Below, in pieces: positions 52,993-63,627 of a stretch of DNA of 64,000 nucleotides; the first letter of the stretch is position 1, and the number at the start of each line of letters is the position of its first letter. The stretch covers positions 2,474,598 through 2,538,597 of the forward strand of contig VWZX01012694.1 in NCBI GenBank assembly GCA_013399015.1, written 5' to 3'. This stretch comes from Galbula dea (Eukaryota; Chordata; Aves; Piciformes; Galbulidae). The notes beneath the pieces were generated by a model. The model did no database searches. It worked only from the letters and a program-made list of their open reading frames with translations, and was not told where the DNA came from. The translations under genes and the position numbers were made by a program.

Positions 52993-53085
52993 TCATAGCA
53001 TAGCTGAGGTGGGAAAAGGACCTTTAGATGTCTTTAGTTCAGCCCTCCTAGTCAAAGCAGGGTCAAGAGCAGCTCATTCAGGGTC
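52993..53085 (-). mobile_element. Divergent CR1 3' tail
   Basis: Read on the plus strand, the order TCATAGCATAGCTGAGGTGG, AAAGGACCTTTAGATGTCTT, TAGTTCAGCCCTCCTAGTCA and AGAGCAGCTCATTCAGGG follows the reverse complement of a CR1 3' end. It is clearly more diverged than the other tails and probably older. The assignment rests on the block order and the ATAGCATAG terminal repeat. Confidence 0.7.
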
Positions 53086-56000
53086 TTGAATTTGTATCCT
53101 TTCCTTGCAATTGCAAAATCTACATCCCTATCCTTTGAGCTTCATCCCTGCAAAGAACATTTGTGGATACCTAATTACCCACCATTCCAGTGGAAAGTAC
53201 TCCTATCAGTGAGTGACTGCAGAACTCAACTTCCAGCCCACTACTAGGAGAAGGGATGAGACATACCAAACTACCTCTCAACCTGCCTCTCTTTATTTGC
53301 ACAAAGTTAGCAAGGATATTCTCTTACTTATTCTTAGCTGGCACATTGCAGCATAGAAATACCTCGTGCCCACTCATTGGTAGGAAGTCTGTTGACCTGA
53401 GAAGTTTGTTTCCTCCATTGGTCTGCCAGTATCCCAGATTGTTTGGGTTTTTTGGAGCAGGATGCATGTTTCATCAGTTTGCTCAAGTCCTTGCCTAAAG
53501 ATATGGTGGTGGACATATCTAGTTTATCCTGGAGGGGACTCTGATCTGACACAGATCAATAAGCTGTTTTATTTGCAAATTTGTAATGGTGTCTAGAGGC
53601 TGCCTAGACACATTTGGTAAATAATAATTAAATAGACACTACATTTCATTTGAGCTTAATTAGTATAGGAAGAACTCACAGGGGAGCTATGTAAGGTTTT
53701 ATGGGGGGTTATTTTGACAGAAGCCATCATTTGTTACAAGACAGGAAAAAAGCCCAACCAACCAACCAAACAAAAACCAACAACAAGAAAACAAACAAAA
53801 CCCCACACACTAAATATGGTTTAGTATGCTCTGTGCTTACATACTGGTATTCCCTAATGTCTCCTGCTCCACTTGTCTTAAATTGTTTTAGATCAGTTAT
53901 CTAAAATTGCTGTTAATTAGGGAAATAACATTGAGCCATTTCAGCAAAGCAGACCCTTTCAAGATGAGTTGTCAGCCAAAAAAGATTAGGGCTCTATCAC
54001 TGTGCACTAAAAAGGATGACCCTGGAATGGATCTCTATTTGCTGTACAAAATATGTTTCCCTTCTGAATAAAAAATGCTGCCACCTAAAATTTGTAGAAT
54101 ATATTTATATCTGTATTTGTAACATGGTTGTGTTTTTCTTTTATTTCTCCATCACTATCTAAACCTACTTTTCCTCAAATGAGAAAATAAATATTCCTTT
54201 TTCCCTGGCAGTTGCTTGAGATGATGCCATTTCCTTGGACTGCAGTGACATCTAGTGCTGGTGTCCTTAAAGTGAGAACAGCCTGTGCTGTCAGGTTTTC
54301 ACTTGTCAGGTTTTGAGTATTTTTTCATTGTTACACAATGCCAAATAACAGGGCCAAGACTATTAATGTAGTTACAGCAGTATGTTTACAGGGGTCTGGA
54401 TCTGCAAGGAGGTGAGGGAGTCCTTTTAATGTGAACATATGTATGATAGTCTCTGCTGAGGCAGCGTTGGCCTAAGGCGGGGCCAGGGCAATGGCAGCTG
54501 GGATGATCCCATGTCTCAGCTTAATGTGAAAGCATCATTTGGGTTCCTGGCTTAGGGAGGCTTTTCAAACACCACTGCCAAGGTCTACCTTTCCAAATGG
54601 CTACATGTAAAGCACTGAATGCAGGACTTACAGTGTTCAATATGCTTCAAAGATGCCATACCTGAAGGAATATCCAATCTCTAATAACAAGTATTTTGAG
54701 CATTTCTAATTCAATTTCTCATGTAGTTTACAAAGCAGTAGCTCCCGTGGGATTCACTGTGTGCTTGGTCATGACTTTCTTGCCATTGTACATGTCAGAC
54801 GCTTCTATCAGGATTCTTTATCATACATAATCAGAAAATAGACAGCAAGAAAGAGAAATACCCTTATGAAAAGAAGCACAAAGCTTTTAAAATAATCTAG
54901 CCCTTTTTGAAGCCCAAATAACAAATTACATGAATTTATGCCTTCTCTCCTTAAAACTGGCAATTGCTATTAGATATGGATGAGAAGGGGATCTGATAAG
55001 AAATGTGTTTCCCTTCTTACTGTATTGCTATAAAGCATGACACTACTTTGTAAGCCTAAACTGTTGCTTGCCTTCTCCTCCAAATTAGAAACAGTAGTTC
55101 CACAAAATGGCATTATGGAAAATAAGAGATGGACAGGTTTACTGCTTGACTTGCTTCATTCTGCTTCCCTCTGGGGCATGGAATACTTTTGTTTCCCCAG
55201 GCCTAATTGCTTATCTTTTCTGTGCCAATCTCCCTCGCCATAAGCCAGGGATAATAACGCACCCATGCTGTAACAATATTTTCATGAAATCTTCCTCAAT
55301 AACCATGGGTGTTCAAATTTGTGTAAAGTACATTGAATATCTTCATACATTTGGCAGCCTTCCTTCAGATTGTCAGGCTTTGGCATCCAAGGGTGTCATT
55401 TGAGCTGTGGCAAGGACTTGTCACAGAACATCTGGAGATAAAACAACATCCATTATGTTCTTTCTCAGCTTTTGGCTGAACGGGGTGTACAAATAGCAGG
55501 GTCCATCTATGGAGTGACAACCACTAGCTGCCAAAGGTACACGTCTGACTTGGAGAAAACTGGTTTCACCCCCAGAAAACCCCTATTAATAGCTATTTTG
55601 TATGTATCAAGTGCTGCATTTTTGTCATCTAATGCTACATAAGATAATTAGACGCAGACGTAATTTTTCCTCACATGTACTCTCCAGTATAAGTTCGAAA
55701 AATCAGATCCATCATGGCCAATATCTTACATTTTCTATTGCTGCAACAAAAATCAGTCATTCTTGAAGCTAATAATAGCACAGGAGAAAGAGTCCTCTCA
55801 GTTTTTTTGGCAGGGGAAGTCTTACCCACACGTTGCACTGCAACAATAGGAGAATATATCCAAAAGGCTCTCCAATATTTTTTTTTGCAGAGTACCCAAA
55901 AGTGTGAGTAGCTACACTGTCTGTTCACAGCTGTCTTGAGGGAAAAAAAAAGAAAACATTTGAAGAAAAGTATGTTAAATACTCAGTGAGATTCATAAAA

Positions 56001-59000
56001 ATAGTACAATCTGTAGTAGCTGTACTTGACAAAACTTCAAAGCCGAAATGTACTTCTTTTTTCCTGGTAAGGATATTTAAAACTGCTTGATTGTTTACCA
56101 AGATGTACCTAACAAGCCTTTTCTTACTCATATGAGTCCTTTGCCATGGAACTACATTTATCATGCTACTATTTGTATTTTGCATTTTGAACATTTTGTA
56201 TGGATTGCCCTTATGCTAAAAACAGAAAGAAACATTTGTTCCCCTTGGGAGGTACCATCTGGTTTGAGTTTAGTCAGGAGAAGGAGGACAACCGGTCTCC
56301 AGTGCAATGGTACAGCAGGAGCCCAGAGCACAAGGTTGGATGAGTCCTGTCCGTGCAAAGCAACCCCACTGGCCCCATCAGCTTCACCCAAAACACCTGG
56401 ACAAAGGACACACAGAGCTCTTCATCCTTGCTCCTGCTAGCCTGGCTCTGAAAAGCTGGCCACAAGGTTTGCCCTCTGGTGTCCTTTTTGAAACATTGCA
56501 GCAAACGATTTAAGAACGCAGGAATGTCTCTTAAAAGCACCAACAATTATGCATGGTTATTTTGCTACTGTTAGAGCACAGCAAAGGCAAGGCTTTACTG
56601 AAATCAAAATGCCAGGAGTACCGTAAGATACACTAAAGGCCTCTGCCGTTTTGAAAGCAATGGAGATCCTTGAGACACAAATGAGTATTGTCTATTGGTA
56701 GAGTAGAAGCAAGAGTCATAGCCATTAACTTCAATACTATCATCTGGCTGAAAGCCTGGGCTAGCCATTTTAATAGGCTTATTTCTCCAGTGTGCTTCTG
56801 CCCTCATTACTTTATTTCCATAATAATGTCCATGTTGGTGGGAGTTGTATGTGCACAGCACAGCTGAAAACACTTTTACTTTTCTGTGTTTTATCTAACT
56901 TAAGAAAGTCTTAAAGATTTTTTTTTTCCTGCAAGTATTTAATAGGAAATTCTGTTCTGCTTACACAATCAAATAAGGCTGACTTTTTAGAAAACTGTCA
57001 AAGACTCTGGAGGGGTTGTATTTCCCTGTGTGTTTACAATAAATCCTATAACTATCCTGTTTAGTTTAGGGAACCATTTTAGTTTCATCCCTGTCAAATT
57101 TTATGAACATTTTCTATAGTCAGTCAGTAACATTGTCTTTTAAAACTGAGATAAAATGAAAACTACATTGCCTAAGTGTTTCATCCATCTCTGCTAATAA
57201 ATGGATTTATTAATACCATAAAAACTCTCAACTCATAAGCTTAGTTACAGCAACAAAACAAAACCCACCTGGAAAAACTGTTAAAAGATATCATATCAGA
57301 GGTATTCTAAAATCTAATTTGAAAGTGTTGATACCACAGTCCTTCTGGGTAAAGACTATGTAGTGTGGTTATCCTATCTGTGCCTATGTGGAATGAAGAA
57401 CAGGTTAAAACAGTCATGTGGGGCAACAAAAGTCTTCTCAGACCTTTGATTCCGTCATAAGACATAAATAACATAGCATCAGAAAATGGATTATCTGCCA
57501 AACACAAGGTCAAATTCTAATTGCATGTTCATTGCCAAAAAATCTAAGTTCACTTTAGCTACAACTATGTTTACCTGCATACACCATTAATAAGAGTATC
57601 TTTCTGGAACATGGAAAGTACCCCTCCCATTCAAAAATCTGTGAAGTACTCATCCCATGAGTACCAGTAAAAGCAGAAGGAAAATATAGCTGCATCTTTC
57701 ATGTTCTGGATCTTATCTGAAAAAAGAAGCATAAGTATGCAGGAAAAAAAATGTTAAATATTCAGGAAATATATTTTTAACTACAATTTTCAATGTTATT
57801 GAAAAAATAATGAACATACACCTTTGCTAGAAAGCTTTTTTTTTTATAGCAAAGATATAGATTCATTATTTTGTCAATAATGAATGGGTTTCTTGCTAAA
57901 ACAACCACAGGGAATGCAATAAACCTCCAATAGTTGCCACTGGATTTTAGGTCTAAAGTTCCCTTTACAGAAACTTGTCTAATTTCCCCTTAGCCTAAAA
58001 GGCTGTATCTTCAGGCATATCTACAACAAATCAGCACTTCTGTCCCTTTCCAGGTATGAGGGAGAAGTGTGCTGTCTGTCAAAGCATGCACACAGCGTCG
58101 TGTCTACCCTGTTCCTTTTCAGTTATTGGCCAGAGGGTTGCCCACTTGTCTTGCTGTGCCTGCTCTCCTCTGGGTGAAGGACAGCCCTGAGCTGGGAAAG
58201 CTGTCTGGAGCGTGGGTGCACGACCCAGCAGGCAGGAAGCCTGTGGCAAGGGAAGATATTAGAAGATGCCTGAAAGAAGCAGAAAACAACAGAGCCAAGC
58301 CTCTGAAGCAACAGGAAAACATCTTTCTTAGAGACCCAGAGGCACTGGGGTTGAGGTTGTGCAAGATAGCTGGGACAATCTGACAGTTTACTGCCACCAG
58401 AAGTGAGTGTTTCATGCTGCTTCAAAAAGCTGGGGTGTCAGAGAAAGACAAGGGTTCATACAAAAGAAAGGGCAGACAACTACAGTCAGAAAAGGGAAGT
58501 AAGCCTAGCCTTAGGGGCAGCCACTAGCTCAAATTTCTCAGCAATATTCAGCCTGCGTGGAGCCTGCTGCAATCCAAAATGCCACAAAATATTGCTGTAC
58601 TAAGACAAAAAACTGAGGAGAAAGCAGATTGGCTTAAAAAGTCTGTTATATTATTAAGTTCTCTCTCTCAAGAAACTGAGTTTCTATATTTTAAACATTG
58701 ACTGTCCTTCTTTAGCTAAACTTAAATAAGGCTCACAGGTGTTTACAGCCCTCTGCATGATTATGGTGTGTCTGCTGTGAAAAAAAGGTAGGCTCACCTC
58801 TAAGCTTTTTACAACTCAAGGTCTCTTCACAGATAGTTTAAAGATCCTAGTCTGGATTATTTGGGATGAAAGAGGCTAGGGAGCAGCTCCCCAGAGAAAT
58901 TTGAGGCAGCAGTTTTCTTCAACAGGGATGAGATAAAGGCAGCAATAACCCATGGAGACATTAAAGTTGTAGCTGCAAGAGAACATTTGCCATAGCCTCT

Positions 59001-60512
59001 GTAAACAGCACTTCACCATTTATCATTCAGAAATGTATAACTACCCCTTTAAAGCCTACATACAATCACAGGAAAGAATACACAGGAAATGGAAAACTAA
59101 TCTGTATGAAAATGCTATTAATATCAGTAGTTTTAGATCAAATCAAAAGAAAGATTCACCTTAGCCTTGCTTTGAAAAAGCATTAGTGGGGCAGGAGTCT
59201 CTTCAGGAGACTCTGAGCTCATCTCTCCAAGTTTTACTGCTATAATTTCTGTGAGAGATACTGTTTTAGAAGCCAGAAGCCCTTTCCCCCTGTTGAGCTG
59301 AAAGTTAAACTGCCTCTCTCTCAGATTACTCATCACTCACCTCCACACTACCTAATTAAATGGGTCAAATCTTGGCTACTTCACATTTAAAATGAGTCAC
59401 ATAAAGTATTTTCAAAAGCAGTTCTTTTAAGATTGGTTAGAACTTCAAGATGTTACAACTCAAATGTCAAAAGAAATCTAAAATTTTGATATCTACATGA
59501 GTTCTCACAATTTTACACCTTTTCTGCCTGAGAAAAGAAAAATTCAAAGTGACCATAAAGTAGGTGTAATGCAGATCAAATATCATCTCCTCTTTTTTTC
59601 TTCAAATGACCTAGGAGGATATTTCTTTAAGAGATTAGGAAAAAACATGAAGGTCTACAGTAATCTCAAATGTTGAGATTAAAAGGCATGGGAAGGGAGA
59701 GCAGTCTGGGTGGAAGTTATGCCTGTACCTCCACTCAGTGCACAAGAATGACCTATGTCCTTCAGTGAAGGAAGTCTATGAAAACATCAGTCTTCCTGCC
59801 TTCCTCCATGGAACAAGTCCTGCTCCCATGCCTCCAGAGCAGTCTGAAGTCATAATTAAGGAATAGATTAAAATGTTGCTAATTCAAAAATTGTGGGGTA
59901 TGGTGGCTTGTCTCTTTTCATCCATGGAAGCCCAGAGTTAGATGAAATTCTGCTCCTCTTGGAATGAAAAACCTACAAACCCAGAATCATCAAGTACAAA
60001 CAAACACACCTATTTGTGCAGACCAATTTCACATGGGCAGCTCTTGCACAGAATTTTAGAAAATCTAACTGAAAAGCAGGCTGTGAGTGACTCATCAGAG
60101 CTGAATCTGCAACATTATTCCTGCCAGCCAGATACGGGGCAAGACTTGGTAGCTGGAGCCTGTCCCACCACCCCAGCCAGAACAAGGCATCCGGGGTCAC
60201 AGCAGCGGCCGCAGTCCCAGGCGTCAGGCACCTCCCTGGGGATGGTGCTGGATTTAGGATGGGCCAGGATGAGTATCTGTGGATGAGTTCAACTTGCAGG
60301 GCCTGTGGCCAGACAGGGCAGGCTATGAGGAACTGAAGACCAACCCTGCTGTGGCATAGCTAGAACAAGGGCTGGTAGCCATAAGCAGGGTGGGAGGAGC
60401 CCCCAGGGGCTGTGCAGGGGCAGTCAGAGCTTTGATAAGACCTTAAAATTTCCTAGTTTTATAGTTTTGGTTGCTGATTGTTCTTAATTCAGTGATCAGA
60501 TTACTGATCTTG
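53086..60512. other. Non-coding stretch with scattered GC-richer patches
   Basis: Holds the A/C-rich tract at 53.75 kb and GC-richer patches near 56.28-56.47, 58.08-58.35 and 60.11-60.43 kb. Those patches carry open frames of about 90-120 codons, such as 58069-58383 on the plus strand, but none has a recognisable domain or convincing splice context, and overlapping frames exist on both strands. I see no known RNA gene. Confidence 0.5.
53744..53810. repeat. A/C-rich simple sequence with CCAA units
   Basis: Contains CCAACCAACCAACC, CAACAACAAG and ACAAACAAAACCCCACACAC. The same kind of tract is seen at 17.3, 38.1 and 44.5 kb. Confidence 0.8.
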
Positions 60513-60585
60513 GATCATTATCTAAGATAATTAGATCATTAGATTATCTAAGATAATAAGATCATTATCTAAGATAAGTAATCTT
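60513..60585. repeat. Imperfect tandem repeat built on TTATCTAAGATAA
   Basis: GATCATTATCTAAGATAA occurs at 60513-60530 and again at 60560-60577, exactly 47 bases apart. A third related unit, GATTATCTAAGATAA, lies between them at 60542-60556. Each core is palindromic (TTATCT/AGATAA), so it presents WGATAR sites of the GATA-factor type on both strands. Whether it is regulatory or simply a small expansion is unknown. Confidence 0.7.
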
Positions 60586-61343
60586 AGTTCAGTGTGAGAG
60601 TCCTGCAGATATATTTATCTGGGAATATGGCAGAGGAATCCTTCTTCAAGGAACTGAGTTCCCTTTGGCAGACATAGTCAACATTTCCTTAGCTCTCTGT
60701 TTTTCCAAAAGAGTGGTTGTGACAAAAGGTCATGCAGCATGTTCTGCACAGATATAGCAGGACATCTACACCATCAAGGAAGGTGTGGAAGTCATACCTA
60801 TGTAGCATAAATGTATTTATTGTCAAACAAATGCATATTTAGTAGTTTAGCAACAGAGTCATCCAGGGGCTTCTTTCCTTTGATCCTTCCATACAAAAGT
60901 CATGGTTCTTCCCACTTACCACTTAACTGTCCCCAGAGAAGCCAATGAAAGCAAAACACTCCACAAAACATATACCTGTTCATTATTTAAGAGTTTGTGG
61001 CAGGAGGAGCTTGAGAAGTCCCAACCTGTGCCAAAGTGAGGAGTTTGTCACAGCGTCAAAGGCTTGTCTGACCTTCATGCACAAATATCAACACCATGGA
61101 AGCTGTGGTAGATCTAACTCAAACTATCATGTTCTCCCTATACACAGATATCTGTGAGTTCCAATCCACACCACAAATCCATGTCAAGCTCAATCTGTCA
61201 CACAACTGAGCACCACAGGGACCTCATTCACCATATCAGGCCATAAAGCAGCTTCAGGGACACCATCAGACTGGTACTATGATGCTTGTGCAACATATCC
61301 CTCCTGGAAGGATGCCAGGCATTCACTCGAGGCATACACAAGT
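60586..61343. other. Downstream flank of the SULT6B1-like gene
   Basis: Between the GATA-rich repeat and the probable polyadenylation signal. No gene or classified repeat seen. Confidence 0.6.
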
Positions 61344-61349
61344 TTTATT
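61344..61349 (-). terminator. Candidate polyadenylation signal for the SULT6B1-like gene
   Basis: AATAAA is read on the minus strand (TTTATT on the plus strand), about 195 bases past the TGA at 61546-61544. That spacing would give a short 3' untranslated region. It is the nearest canonical hexamer I noticed downstream of the stop. Use of the site is an inference. Confidence 0.5.
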
Positions 61350-61543
61350 TAGCTGCATCAAGCAAAGCACACACCCTACGCCCAGTGCAAGCCTAAGAAT
61401 TACCACCCACATGCTTAGAGGTGTCAGGTAGATCTCTGAGGGGTTTCTTGCTTTTCTCATGGGGAAGAAATATGGGGACTATCCACCTTTGGAGAATCAT
61501 CTTGGAAGCATGATTTGCTGTTATGCTGTTCATCTGCTTATTT

Positions 61544-63499
61544 TCAGGCCTTGCAGTACACATCATATTTCATCTTTGCTGCCAGTTTCGTTCCTCCTAG
61601 GCAGTCTTCAAATTTTCTATCCATTTCTTCATTCTGAGCACTAGAGAAGAGCTCTCTCCAGTTCCCAACAACTCCTGTACACAAAAAGAAGTACCAAAAA
61701 CTGAGACAGAATAATACGTAGGCAGCATAAGGCAGAATTATTGTCCACATGAGGCAGGAAGGATCTGATTTATGCATGCCCAGAGAGGTCTAACTGCCTG
61801 GGAGAGGCAAGGTAACATAGATAAGAAGGCTGCAGCCAGGCCACAGGGAGCATTGCTGGTGGGTTGCTTGTCTGTCTTCTGTCCACAGAGGGGGTTTCCA
61901 AGGTGTCCTCATGAAGTTTTACACAGAAGAGAGTGGAATGTCTTGTTTTTCACAAGGGAAAACTCATTCAGAATGCCTCCCTCTGAAGGGGGAAGCTGTC
62001 TGAGGTAGTGGGATAGGTGGTAAAGAGCAGAGCAATTAAACCCTTCCTGCAAAGGAGTGGTGAAGGAAAGGGATTAAAGCAAACCCATATGCACGGTAGT
62101 CAAAAACAAAAGACTCCTGATGTCATACAAAGTTACAGCATGCCACAGGAGAGAATTCAGCCACACTTGTCCTTCCTAACCAATCCATTAATTTCATTGC
62201 TAAGTGAGGAAACCTTCTTAGAACTCCTTCTGGTGTTCTGCATTAAAAGGTAGATCCTCCATTTGCACAGACTTACCCTTCCGGAAGAGAATGTCCCCAA
62301 ACTTTCCATGGGTTTCCTTGGATTTCCCTTTCATAGCTTGGAAATTGGTTTTCTCAGCAACTCTGAGAAAATCTTCCTCACACAGGGAGAATCCAAAGAA
62401 GGCAGCAATCCTTTTCATTCCCAGCACCTGATCCTGGCCAAAAACACATAGCACAGATATGAAACCAAAAGACTTGATACCATGTCTGTTGTATGGAGTC
62501 AGCACCCAGTGGCAAGCCCAGCAGAGGAGATTGTCTCCCACAGTATCACGGTATCAGGAATTCTAAGAGCTCTAACAGAGATGGAATCTCTGTATGGTGG
62601 CCTTATCTTCAAGGCCTTTTCTTCTCTCCCAAAAGCAATCATATCTGTGCTAGATATGACTCCTTTCATGGATAGGCAAGGATATCCTCCTCCTAACTGC
62701 CATGCACTTCCCCCAAACACAAAAGAGTTTATCATAAAGGCAAAACCTTCAAAGGAGCAGACAGGCTTGACCCAAGATTTACTTTTCCCTATAGCCATAC
62801 ACATCAGGAGGAGTGCACAGTGCACTCATCAAGGAAGAAACAAGTGAGATGTCACACCTCTTTGAGTTCCTCGTAGCTTATAATCATGATCCTCTCATGA
62901 TCCATGTATTTGTTCCATTCCACTAAGTGGTCAAAGTAGGATCCCCAGGCCACTGCAGACAGAGACACAGCTATGTAGAGTATTCCCCCCAAACATGCCC
63001 TTACCAAAGCAGAGGAGTCAACCCAGACAGCTCTGTAAGCATGGCACCAGGATTCTAGAGTGGTGACTGGCTCAACCTTTTGGCTGTGGTCAGTGCAGGA
63101 TCACCCATCTCTGGCCACTAGGTAGCATCAAACCACAAGCACGATTTTGGGAAAGGTTCCCAAAATAAAGCTTTCTCGTCATCTCTCCATTCTGAGTTAG
63201 AGACAAAAGAAAGTCTGATTCTCTGGTATTCCCTGTTTTGGCCATAATATGTGCCTATCTGGCTGTCCTGGGAGTGCCTTAGTAAGGTATGCTGGAGTAG
63301 GATTGCTATGCACAGGTTCCTGTGTGTGCCTGACACATAAGGAGGAATGCCAGAGGATGCAGGGCAAAATACATTTTCCATTCATGAAGGCTGGAAAGTA
63401 TTCATCCCAGGAAGTGAAGGACGGCAGCAATGGCATGTTGTTGTAGAAGTGGTAATAGGAGACAGCTGTGTCTTTGGGGTTCCGAACCAGCACAAGCAT
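61544..63499 (-). CDS. SULT6B1: SULT6B1-like cytosolic sulfotransferase, last four coding exons (5' part beyond the window)
   Basis: Cytosolic sulfotransferases move a sulfonate group from PAPS to small acceptors; SULT6B1 is annotated elsewhere as acting on thyroxine, which this sequence cannot test. In transcript order the exons are 63499-63373 (127 bp), 62952-62858 (95 bp), 62433-62277 (157 bp) and 61674-61544 (131 bp with TGA). They sum to 510 bp and join in phase to 169 residues. Splice sites are TTTTCTTCCTGTAG/ATG, AAAT/GTATTT, CTGCAG/TGG, GAG/GTGTGA, GGCCAG/GAT, AGG/GTAAGT and TGTACAG/GAG. The ATG at 63499 follows an acceptor directly, so it is an internal codon and not the start. Visible motifs are RNPKDTAVS (PAPS 3'-phosphate binding), WGSYFDH, YEELKE and RKGVVGNW (C-terminal PAPS loop). 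The 127 and 95 bp exon sizes match those of SULT1 genes, while the third exon is 24 bp shorter than the usual 181. The C-terminus KMKYDVYCKA is typical of SULT6B1. The dimer motif KxxxTVxxxE reads R-x3-SS-x3-E. No frameshift or stop is seen. The P-loop and catalytic His exons lie beyond 64000. Family call is very secure; the exact paralogue is less so. Confidence 0.92.
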
Positions 63500-63569
63500 C
63501 TACAGGAAGAAAACACATAATTTAGTTCTGATTTGATGACTGACCAAGACATCATCTTCTCAACACATC

Positions 63570-63627
63570 ACATAGAATCATAGAATCATTTATGTTGGAA
63601 AAGACCTGTAAGATCATTGACTTCAAC
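63570..63627 (-). mobile_element. CR1 3' tail, in the 5'-leading intron of the SULT6B1-like gene
   Basis: On the plus strand CATAGAATCATAGAATCATT, GTTGGAAAAGACCTGTAAGA and CATTGACTTCAAC are the reverse complement of a CR1 end with two copies of the 8-base terminal repeat. It abuts a second CR1 in the opposite orientation. It begins 71 bases beyond the exon at 63499, so it is intronic. Confidence 0.85.

Noticed and set aside
55455..55495. Short stretch resembling the 5' end of U2 snRNA (TTTCTCAGCTTTTGGCTGAA)
   Set aside because: Only about 30 bases are similar, with mismatches at invariant positions and no further U2 sequence, so it is most likely chance.
58069..58425. Plus-strand 104-codon frame with two minus-strand frames of about 100 codons over it
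   Set aside because: No recognisable domain or splice sites. Equal openness on both strands suggests local composition.
63497..63499. ATG at the 5' end of the first visible SULT6B1-like exon as a start codon
   Set aside because: It directly follows a strong acceptor (TTTTCTTCCTGTAG), and sulfotransferases have essential N-terminal PAPS-binding and catalytic parts that would be missing.
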